Source: Rubrivivax sp. (GTDB taxonomy: Bacteria; Pseudomonadota; Gammaproteobacteria; Burkholderiales; Burkholderiaceae_C). Taken from it: a DNA stretch of 32,925 bases. The position numbers and the translations under genes were made by a program. The stretch covers positions 1 through 32,925 of the forward strand of contig JAEUPE010000036.1 of assembly GCA_016790435.1 (NCBI GenBank), in the 5' to 3' direction. A model generated the notes under the pieces. The model was given only the letters and a program-made list of their open reading frames with translations. It did no database searches and had not been told where the DNA came from. Below are positions 26,604 to 32,925 of this stretch, one piece after another; position 1 is the stretch's first letter; each line of letters opens with the position of its first letter.

Positions 26604-27620
26604 TCAGACGGGCAGGCGCAGCGCCTGCCGCACCAGATCGCGCAGCGCGGCCTGCGTGGCCTCGAGCGGCTGCGCGCTCGTGTCGAGCTTGAACTCGGCC
26701 TTCGAATAGAAGGCAGCGCGCCCGGCGAGGATGCTCTTCAGGTCCTCCATCGCCTCCTTGCTGGCGGCGTGGCCGCCCATGGGGCGCATGTCGCCCTGCG
26801 CGATGACGCGCTTCATGTGGTCCTCGGGGTCGGCATGCAGCCACACGGTGGTGCAGTGCGCGAGCAGCAGGTTGAAGGTGGCGGGGTCGGAGACGACCCC
26901 GCCGGGCGTGGCGATGATCGCCTCGGGGTAGGTCTGGATCGCCTCCTCGAGGGCGCGGCGCTCGTAGCGGCGGTAGGCGTTCTGGCCGTAGAGGGCCTGG
27001 ATCTCGTTGATCGTGCAACCGGCGAATTGCTCGATGTGGCGCGACAGCTCGATGAACGGGAAGCCGAGGTCGTCGGCCAGCTTCTGCCCGAGCGTGGACT
27101 TGCCGGCGCCACGCAGGCCGATGAGGGCCACGCGCGAGCTGCGGGCCACGTTGCCGCCGCCGGTGCCGAGCAGCTCGCCGACGCTCACGCGCACGCGGCG
27201 CAGCGTGGCCTCGTCGCGGCCCTCCAGCAGCTCGCGCAGCAGCAACCACTCCGGCGAGCCGGTGGTGACGTCGCCAATGAGCTCGGCCAGCGAGCACTGC
27301 AGCGCCTGCGCCACCTGCAGCAGGATGAGGATGGAGGCGTTACCGAGGCCGTACTCGAGGTTGGCCAGGTGGCGCTCGGAGACCTCGGCACTGGCAGCGA
27401 GCGCCTTGCGCGTGATGCCGCGGCGCGAGCGCAGCGCGCGCACGCGTTCACCCAGGGCGACCAGGAAGGGATGCTTGGCGGCATCGCCCTCGGCTTCAAG
27501 GGTGGGGGCCGGCGGCGGCGCTGCCTTGCGGGCGGCCGCGGGACGCGGCCCCTTGCGCCGGGCCGCCGGGCTGCGACCATTGGCCACGCCGCGAGGTGCA
27601 TGCAATATAGTGCTTGACAT
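26604..27620 (-). CDS. boxR: Benzoyl-CoA-responsive regulator BoxR (HTH plus shikimate-kinase-like domain)
   Basis: A 338-residue fusion protein. After a basic, low-complexity N-terminus comes an XRE-type helix-turn-helix at about residues 55-110 (GITRKALAASAEVSERHLANLE). A shikimate-kinase-like domain follows from about residue 160, with Walker A GLRGAGKST and FIELSRHIEQFAG. This layout defines the BzdR/BoxR family, in which the kinase-like domain senses benzoyl-CoA and releases the protein from its operators. The ATG at 27620 is preferred; ATG 27638 would add six residues. Box 4 lies within its first codons and box 5 over its -10, suggesting autoregulation. It is upstream of boxC on the same strand, so read-through into the operon is possible. 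Confidence 0.94.
   Translation of the reverse strand: MSSTILHAPRGVANGRSPAARRKGPRPAAARKAAPPPAPTLEAEGDAAKHPFLVALGERVRALRSRRGITRKALAASAEVSERHLANLEYGLGNASILILLQVAQALQCSLAELIGDVTTGSPEWLLLRELLEGRDEATLRRVRVSVGELLGTGGGNVARSSRVALIGLRGAGKSTLGQKLADDLGFPFIELSRHIEQFAGCTINEIQALYGQNAYRRYERRALEEAIQTYPEAIIATPGGVVSDPATFNLLLAHCTTVWLHADPEDHMKRVIAQGDMRPMGGHAASKEAMEDLKSILAGRAAFYSKAEFKLDTSAQPLEATQAALRDLVRQALRLPV
27601..27614 (+). promoter_or_regulatory. BoxR-type operator box 4
   Basis: TGCA-ATATAG-TGCT, preceded directly by another TGCA. It lies in the first codons of boxR and ends at the first base of the TTGACA hexamer of the ligase promoter. Confidence 0.6.
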
Positions 27621-27641
27621 CTGGTCTTGCTGGCCCATAAA
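27614..27641 (+). promoter_or_regulatory. Candidate promoter of the benzoate-CoA ligase gene
   Basis: A perfect -35 TTGACA (27614-27619) and CATAAA (27636-27641) are 16 bp apart. Transcription would start near 27648 and give a leader of about 75 nt. Confidence 0.55.
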
Positions 27642-27650
27642 GTTCGTTGA

Positions 27651-27664
27651 CGCACAATACTGCA
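27651..27664 (-). promoter_or_regulatory. BoxR-type operator box 5
   Basis: On the minus strand TGCA-GTATTG-TGCG. It contains the -10 hexamer of the boxR promoter and lies near the predicted ligase transcription start, so it could affect both genes. Confidence 0.6.
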
Positions 27665-27682
27665 TCGGTGTGCCAGTGGCAA
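27654..27682 (-). promoter_or_regulatory. Promoter of boxR
   Basis: On the minus strand TTGCCA (27677-27682) and TATTGT (27654-27659) are 17 bp apart. Transcription would start near 27647, leaving about 27 nt before the ATG at 27620. Confidence 0.55.
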
Positions 27683-27722
27683 GCCCAAGGTGCAATCGAG
27701 TTCATTCGCCGGAGACTCACGC

Positions 27723-29312
27723 ATGGCCGATCCAACCCAGCCCGGCGCCGTGGCGCCACCGCCCGAGCGTTTCAACATCGCGCAGCACCTGCTTGCCGCC
27801 AACGCGGGCCGCGCGGCCAAGGCCGCGTTCGTCGACGACCAGGGCAGCCTCGGCTACGGCCCGCTCGACGAGCGCACGCGGCGCTTCGCCGCCGGCCTGC
27901 GCGCGCTCGGCCTCAAGCGCGAGGAGCGCGTGCTGCTGCTGATGCTGGACACCACCGACTGGCCGGTGGCCTTCCTCGGCGCGATGTACGCGGGCCTCGT
28001 GCCCGTCGCCGTGAACACGCTGCTCACCGCCGACGACTACGCCTACATGCTCGAGCACTCGCGCGCGCAGGCCGTGCTCGTCTCTGGCGCGCTGCTGCCG
28101 GCGGTGAACGCAGCGATGACGAAGTCCGACCACGAGGTGCAGAAGGTGGTGGTCTCGCGACCGGTGGCACCGCTGCATCCCTCGGAGGTGGAGTTCGAGG
28201 CCTTCACCGCCGCGCACGCGCCGCTGGCGCGGCCGGCTGCCACCGGTGCCGACGACCCGGCGTTCTGGCTCTATTCCTCCGGCTCCACCGGCCGGCCCAA
28301 GGGCACCGTGCACTCGCACGCCAACCCGTACTGGACGGCGGAGCTGTACGGCAAGGCCGTGCTGCAGCTGCGCGAGAGCGACGTCTGCTTCAGCGCCGCC
28401 AAGCTCTTCTTCGCCTATGGCCTGGGCAACGGGCTCACGTTTCCCATGAGCGTGGGCGCGACGACGCTGCTGATGCCCGAGCGGCCGACACCCGAGGCCG
28501 TGTTCAAGCGCTGGACGGGTGGGGTCGGCGGCCTCAAGCCCACGATCTTCTACGGCGCGCCCACCGGCTATGCCGGCATGCTGGCGCACCCCGCCTTGCC
28601 GAAGAAGGGCGAGGTGGCGATGCGCCTCGCCTCCAGCGCCGGAGAAGCCCTGCCCGCGGAGCTGGGCGAGCGCTTCACTGCGCATTACGGCGTGCAGATC
28701 ATCGACGGCATCGGCTCCACCGAGATGCTGCACATCTTCCTGTCCAACCAGCCGGGGCGCGTGCGCTACGGCACCACCGGCTGGCCGGTGCCGGGCTACG
28801 AGATCGAGCTGCGCGGCGAGGGTGGCGCCGCCGTGCCCGACGGCGAACCCGGCGACCTCTACATCCACGGACCGAGCGCGGCCATGATGTACTGGGGCAA
28901 CCGCACCAAGACGCGCGAGACCTTCCAGGGCGGCTGGACCAAGAGCGGCGACAAGTACGTGCGCAACGAGGACGGCAGCTACACCTACAGCGGCCGCAGC
29001 GACGACATGCTCAAGGTGAGCGGCATCTACGTCAGCCCGTTCGAGGTCGAAGCGACGCTGGTGCAGCACCCGGCGGTGCTGGAGGCGGCGGTGATCGGCG
29101 TGCCCGACGCCGAGGGCCTGACCAAGACGAAGGCCTTCGTCGTGCTCAAGCCCGGCGGCCACGCCGACGAGGCGGAGCTGAAGGCCTTCGTGAAGGACCG
29201 CCTCGCGCCCTACAAGTACCCGCGCCAGATCGAGTTCGTGGCCGACCTGCCGAAGACAGCCACGGGCAAGATCCAGCGGTTCAAGCTTCGCGAACGCGAA
29301 GGCAAGGCCTGA
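27723..29312 (+). CDS. bclA: Benzoate-CoA ligase
   Basis: A 529-residue AMP-forming acyl-CoA synthetase. The P-loop is LYSSGSTGRPKGTVHSH, IDGIGSTEMLHIFLSN is the aromatic-substrate region typical of benzoate-CoA ligases, and YSGRSDDMLKVSG is the hinge. PKTATGKIQRFKLR holds the C-terminal catalytic lysine. It converts benzoate, ATP and CoA to benzoyl-CoA, the substrate of BoxAB and presumed inducer of BoxR. The ATG at 27723 follows a GGAG. The gene is divergent from boxR and heads a plus-strand unit with the hydrolase and dehydrogenase genes. Confidence 0.94.
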   Translation: MADPTQPGAVAPPPERFNIAQHLLAANAGRAAKAAFVDDQGSLGYGPLDERTRRFAAGLRALGLKREERVLLLMLDTTDWPVAFLGAMYAGLVPVAVNTLLTADDYAYMLEHSRAQAVLVSGALLPAVNAAMTKSDHEVQKVVVSRPVAPLHPSEVEFEAFTAAHAPLARPAATGADDPAFWLYSSGSTGRPKGTVHSHANPYWTAELYGKAVLQLRESDVCFSAAKLFFAYGLGNGLTFPMSVGATTLLMPERPTPEAVFKRWTGGVGGLKPTIFYGAPTGYAGMLAHPALPKKGEVAMRLASSAGEALPAELGERFTAHYGVQIIDGIGSTEMLHIFLSNQPGRVRYGTTGWPVPGYEIELRGEGGAAVPDGEPGDLYIHGPSAAMMYWGNRTKTRETFQGGWTKSGDKYVRNEDGSYTYSGRSDDMLKVSGIYVSPFEVEATLVQHPAVLEAAVIGVPDAEGLTKTKAFVVLKPGGHADEAELKAFVKDRLAPYKYPRQIEFVADLPKTATGKIQRFKLREREGKA

Positions 29313-29319
29313 GCGACGC

Positions 29320-30234
29320 GTGAACGCGGGCTTCGTCGAGGTCGACTGGGCCGGGCGCCGCGTGCGCCTGGAGGTGGCCTGGGTGGGTTGTGACGGCGGT
29401 GAGGTCGAGCGGGGCGGTGCAGGCGGTGAGGGCGGCGGGGGCGCTTCCCCGGGCGCGACCGTGCCGCTCATCGTCTTCCTGCACGAGGGCCTGGGCTCGG
29501 TGGCGATGTGGCGCGACTTCCCCGAGCGCCTGTGCCGCGCCGTCGGGGCGCAGGGCCTCGTCTACTCGCGGCCCGGCTACGGGCGCAGCACGCCGCGCGA
29601 GGCCGGCGAGCACTGGGCGCCGGACTTCATGCACCGGCAGGCGCTCGAGGTGCTGCCGGCGCTGCTGGAAGCGGTGCGACGCGAGGGCCGGTGGCGCGCC
29701 GGGCAGCCGCTGTGGCTGTTCGGGCACAGCGACGGCGGCTCCATCGCGCTGCTGCATGCGGCGCATGCGCACGCACAGTCGCAGCCCCTTGCACTTGCCA
29801 CACCGGCGGGCATCATCCTGCTCGCGCCGCACATCCTCGTCGAAGACCTCTCGATCGCGAGCATCGAGAAGGCGCGTGAGGCCTACCGCGCGAGCGACCT
29901 GCGCGCTCGCCTCGCGCGCTACCACGACGCTCCCGACTCGGCCTTCTGGGGTTGGAATGATGCGTGGCTCTCGCCGGCCTTCCGCTCGTGGTCGATCGAG
30001 GCCGAGCTCGCCTCGATCCGCTGCCCGGTGCTGGCGATGCAGGGGCTGGACGACGAATACGGTACGCTCGAGCAGATCCGCGGCATCGCGCGTCGCGTGC
30101 GCGACACCCGTCTGCTGGAGATCCCGCAGTGCGGCCACTCGCCGCACCGGGACCAGCCGGGGGTGGTGATCGATGCTGTCGCGGCCTTCATGCTGCAACC
30201 CAACGTCGAGCCATCTCGAGCCGCCCCATGCTGA
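29320..30234 (+). CDS. Alpha/beta hydrolase of the box cluster
   Basis: A 304-residue alpha/beta hydrolase. The nucleophile elbow is GHSDGGS, the oxyanion region is FLHEGLGSVAMWRDFP, the acid residue lies in MQGLDDEYG, and the catalytic His is in PQCGHSPHRDQP. A glycine-rich insertion (about residues 25-46) near the N-terminus looks disordered. Start is GTG at 29320, seven bases after the ligase stop, with no better ribosome-binding site nearby. A hydrolase commonly accompanies box genes; release of stalled CoA esters or hydrolysis of benzoyl esters are possible roles, neither shown by the sequence. It overlaps the next gene by 7 bp. Confidence 0.85.
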   Translation: MNAGFVEVDWAGRRVRLEVAWVGCDGGEVERGGAGGEGGGGASPGATVPLIVFLHEGLGSVAMWRDFPERLCRAVGAQGLVYSRPGYGRSTPREAGEHWAPDFMHRQALEVLPALLEAVRREGRWRAGQPLWLFGHSDGGSIALLHAAHAHAQSQPLALATPAGIILLAPHILVEDLSIASIEKAREAYRASDLRARLARYHDAPDSAFWGWNDAWLSPAFRSWSIEAELASIRCPVLAMQGLDDEYGTLEQIRGIARRVRDTRLLEIPQCGHSPHRDQPGVVIDAVAAFMLQPNVEPSRAAPC

Positions 30235-31283
30235 GCTACCAAGTCGAGGCCTTTGGCCGCCCCCTGGCCCGTGTCCTGCGCGACACCCCGCAACCCCAGG
30301 GCACGGAGGTGCTCCTGCAGGTGGGCAGCTGCGGCGTGTGCCACAGCGACCTGCACCTGCAGGACGGCTACTTCGACCTCGGCGGCGGCAACAAGATCGA
30401 CATGACGCGGCCGATGTCGCCGCCGCGCACGCTCGGCCACGAGATCGCGGGCACCGTGCTGGCGGTCGGCCCCGAGGCCGCCGCGCTCGGCGTGAAGGTG
30501 GGCGACCGGCGTGTCGTGTTCCCGTGGATCGGCTGCGGCCAATGCAGCACCTGCCGGAGCGGCAACGAACACCTCTGCGCGGCACCCCAGGCCCTCGGCT
30601 GCAACCGCGACGGCGGCTTCGCCAGCCACATCGTCGTGCCGCACCCGCGCGTGCTGCTCGAGTACGACCCGCTGCCTGAGGAGCAGGCCTGCACGCTGGC
30701 GTGCTCGGGCCTCACGGCGTACAGCGCGCTCAAGAAGATTGGCACGCCGGCGGCAGGCGATGCCGTGCTGATCATCGGCGCCGGCGGCGTGGGCCTGTCG
30801 GGCATCCGCCTGGCGCGCCAGATGCTCGGGCTGGCCCCCATCGTGGCTGAAGTCGACAAGTCGAAGTGGGACATCGCGCGCGAAGCGGGCGCCGCCGAGG
30901 TGTTCGATCCCACGGCCGACGGCGCGGCGCGCACGCTGGTCAAGTCCACCGGTGGTGGGGTGGCGGTGGCGGTGGACTTCGTCGGCGCGGCCTCGACCTT
31001 CAGCTTCGGCCTGGGCGCTTTGCGCAAGGGCGGCAAGCTCGTCTGTGTGGGCCTGTTCGGCGGCAGCGCGCCGGTGATGCCAACGCTGGTGTCGATGAAG
31101 GCGCTGAACATCGTCGGCTCGTACGTCGGCAGCCTGCGGGAGCTGCGTGAGCTGCTTGCCTTCGCGCGGGAGGGCAAGCTGCCGGCCATGCCGGTAGCGA
31201 CGCGCCCGCTGGACGACGCCTCGCAGGCGCTGGACGACCTGCGCGCGGGGCGCGTGAAGGGCCGCGCGATCCTCAAGCCGTAG
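30228..31283 (+). CDS. Zinc-dependent alcohol dehydrogenase
   Basis: A 351-residue medium-chain dehydrogenase. Catalytic-zinc ligands are in SCGVCHSDLH and LGHEIAG. The structural zinc site is GCGQCSTCRSGNEHLC with all four cysteines. The NAD-binding motif is GAGGVGLSG near residue 185. Its place right after the ligase and hydrolase genes, with a 7-bp overlap, suggests a role in benzoate metabolism. It might oxidise an alcohol precursor such as benzyl alcohol or a cyclic hydroxyacyl-CoA. No box-pathway step requires such an enzyme, so the function is open. It does not replace the missing aldehyde dehydrogenase BoxD. Confidence 0.9.
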   Translation: MLSYQVEAFGRPLARVLRDTPQPQGTEVLLQVGSCGVCHSDLHLQDGYFDLGGGNKIDMTRPMSPPRTLGHEIAGTVLAVGPEAAALGVKVGDRRVVFPWIGCGQCSTCRSGNEHLCAAPQALGCNRDGGFASHIVVPHPRVLLEYDPLPEEQACTLACSGLTAYSALKKIGTPAAGDAVLIIGAGGVGLSGIRLARQMLGLAPIVAEVDKSKWDIAREAGAAEVFDPTADGAARTLVKSTGGGVAVAVDFVGAASTFSFGLGALRKGGKLVCVGLFGGSAPVMPTLVSMKALNIVGSYVGSLRELRELLAFAREGKLPAMPVATRPLDDASQALDDLRAGRVKGRAILKP

Positions 31284-31285
31284 CC

Positions 31286-31298
31286 GGCCGGCGCCGGC

Positions 31299-31299
<1 letters not shown>
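31286..31299. other. GC palindrome between convergent genes
   Basis: GGCCGGCGCCGGCC is a perfect 14-bp palindrome in the 15-bp gap between the convergent dehydrogenase and livF genes. It has no T-tract and no loop, so a terminator role is only possible. Confidence 0.35.
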
Positions 31300-32011
<712 letters not shown>

Positions 32012-32012
<1 letters not shown>

Positions 32013-32764
32013 CAGTAAGCTTCCGCCTGGTCGCCCAGGTAGGCGTCGCGCACCTCGGCGCTGGCCCGGATCTGATCGGGCGTACCGCAGGCGATGGGGC
32101 GTCCGTAGACGAGCACCGTGATGCGATCGGCGAGCGAGAACACGGCGTCCATGTCGTGTTCGACCAGCAGCACGGTGTAGCGGCCCTTCAGCTGGCGCAG
32201 CAGCGCCACCACGCCTTCGCTTTCGACGTGGCTCATGCCGGCCATCGGCTCGTCGAGCAGCAGCAGGCGCGCGCCGGTGGCGAGCGTCATCGCGATCTCG
32301 AGCTGGCGGCGCTGGCCGTGCGACATGGCGGCCACCGGGCGGTCGGCGAGGGCGGCCATGCCCACCTGCTCGAGCGCGGCGCGTGCCGGCGCGACGAGGG
32401 CCGCCTCGGCCATGGCCGGACGCCAGAAGCGGAAGCTGTGGCCGGCGTGGCTCTGCACCGCCAGCGCCACGTTCTGCAGCACGGTGAACTCGGGGAAGAC
32501 GGAGGTGATCTGGTAGCTGCGGCCGATGCCCGCCAGCGCGCGCCGGTGCGGCGGCTCGCGCGTGAGGTCGCGGCCGTCGAAGACGATGCGGCCTTCGTCG
32601 GGCAGCAGGTCGCCGGAGAGCTGGTTGATGAGCGTCGTCTTGCCGGCGCCGTTGGGCCCGATGACGGCGTGGATCTCGCCCGGCGCGAGCGTCAGGTCGA
32701 CGTGGTCGGTGGCGAGCAGGCCGCCGAAGCGCTTGACGAGGCCCTGCACCTCCAGGCGGCTCAC
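32012..32764 (-). CDS. livG: Branched-chain-type ABC transporter ATP-binding protein LivG
   Basis: A 250-residue ATPase. Walker A is GPNGAGKTT, Walker B LLLLDEPMAGMSHVE, and the H-loop LVEHDMD. The ABC signature is MSHGQRRQLEIA rather than the common LSxGQ form; the Gly and Gln are kept. It begins at GTG overlapping the stop of the upstream permease by 4 bp (GTGA). It pairs with LivF as the second nucleotide-binding subunit of the transporter. Confidence 0.93.
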
Positions 32765-32925
32765 TTCGTGCCCTCCTCGGCCGCCGCGCGTGCGTCGCGC
32801 GCCACCAGGCGGCCGTAGAGGCCCTGCTTGAGCACGAGCACGACGGCGACGACGAAGAGGCCGATCAGCGCCAGCCAGTGCTGGTTGACGATCTTGTCGA
32901 ACGCGTCGATGCCGATCTTCAGCGA
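32761..32925 (-). CDS. livM: C-terminus of branched-chain-type permease LivM (partial)
   Basis: Fifty-four codons of a minus-strand gene that continues beyond the right edge. The visible end reads a hydrophobic LALIGLFVVAVVLVL segment followed by KQGLYGRL and a polar Arg/Ala/Glu tail, the usual LivM C-terminus. It is translationally coupled to livG. The rest of the permease genes and a binding protein are expected outside the window. Confidence 0.85.
   Translation of the reverse strand, partial: SLKIGIDAFDKIVNQHWLALIGLFVVAVVLVLKQGLYGRLVARDARAAAEEGTK

Noticed and set aside
30228-31283. Assigning the zinc dehydrogenase as a benzyl alcohol or 6-hydroxycyclohexenecarbonyl-CoA dehydrogenase
   Set aside because: Family motifs are general for medium-chain zinc dehydrogenases and nothing visible fixes the substrate.

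Overview
The window is uniformly GC-rich, with bacterial-style operons, GTG and TTG starts and many 1-4 bp gene overlaps. Gene content (box-type aerobic benzoyl-CoA degradation with a BoxR regulator, and a Nac-like LysR regulator beside oxoprolinase genes) points to a betaproteobacterium of the order Burkholderiales. This is inferred from gene content and base composition, not from a marker gene. No rRNA, tRNA, CRISPR array, insertion sequence or phage gene was seen, and no gene-free stretch exceeds about 180 bp.

Left part (1-4518, plus strand): the tail of a zinc-ribbon protein, a formylglycine-type sulfatase without an export signal, a COG3964-type metallo-hydrolase with a Tat-like signal, a MarR regulator, and a UPF0126/TRIC-type membrane protein.

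Middle part (4552-17488): what looks like one nitrogen-acquisition regulon in three transcription units. Unit 1 (minus, 8487 to 4552) is a short-chain dehydrogenase followed by a polar amino-acid ABC transporter (two permeases, ATPase, binding protein). Unit 2 (minus, 13461 to 8635) is a biotin carrier, biotin carboxylase, PxpB, PxpC, a second biotin-carrier-like protein that has lost the biotinyl lysine, and PxpA. Unit 3 (plus, 14689 to 17488) is a class I aminotransferase, a RraA-type aldolase-like protein and a gluconate-5-dehydrogenase-like SDR. Between units 2 and 3 lies a Nac-like LysR gene. A 40-bp element containing ATA-N9-TAT, the form of site bound by Nac, sits upstream of all three units at the same distance from a possible -35/-10 pair. 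The simplest reading is import and ring-opening of a lactam or glutamate-like compound, transamination and aldol cleavage, controlled by the LysR protein. The substrate is unknown, and this is the best candidate here for an undescribed system.

Right part (17614-32925): a benzoate box cluster. A minus-strand operon runs boxC-boxB-boxA-enoyl-CoA hydratase-3-hydroxyacyl-CoA dehydrogenase-MaoC hydratase-thiolase, so ring epoxidation, ring cleavage and the lower beta-oxidation steps to succinyl-CoA and acetyl-CoA are encoded together. boxR lies upstream on the same strand. Benzoate-CoA ligase, an alpha/beta hydrolase and a zinc alcohol dehydrogenase run the other way. A branched-chain-type ABC transporter (LivF, LivG and the end of LivM) closes the window. 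Five TGCA-N6-TGC(G/T) boxes overlap well-formed promoters of boxC, boxR and the ligase gene. The boxD aldehyde dehydrogenase is not in the window.
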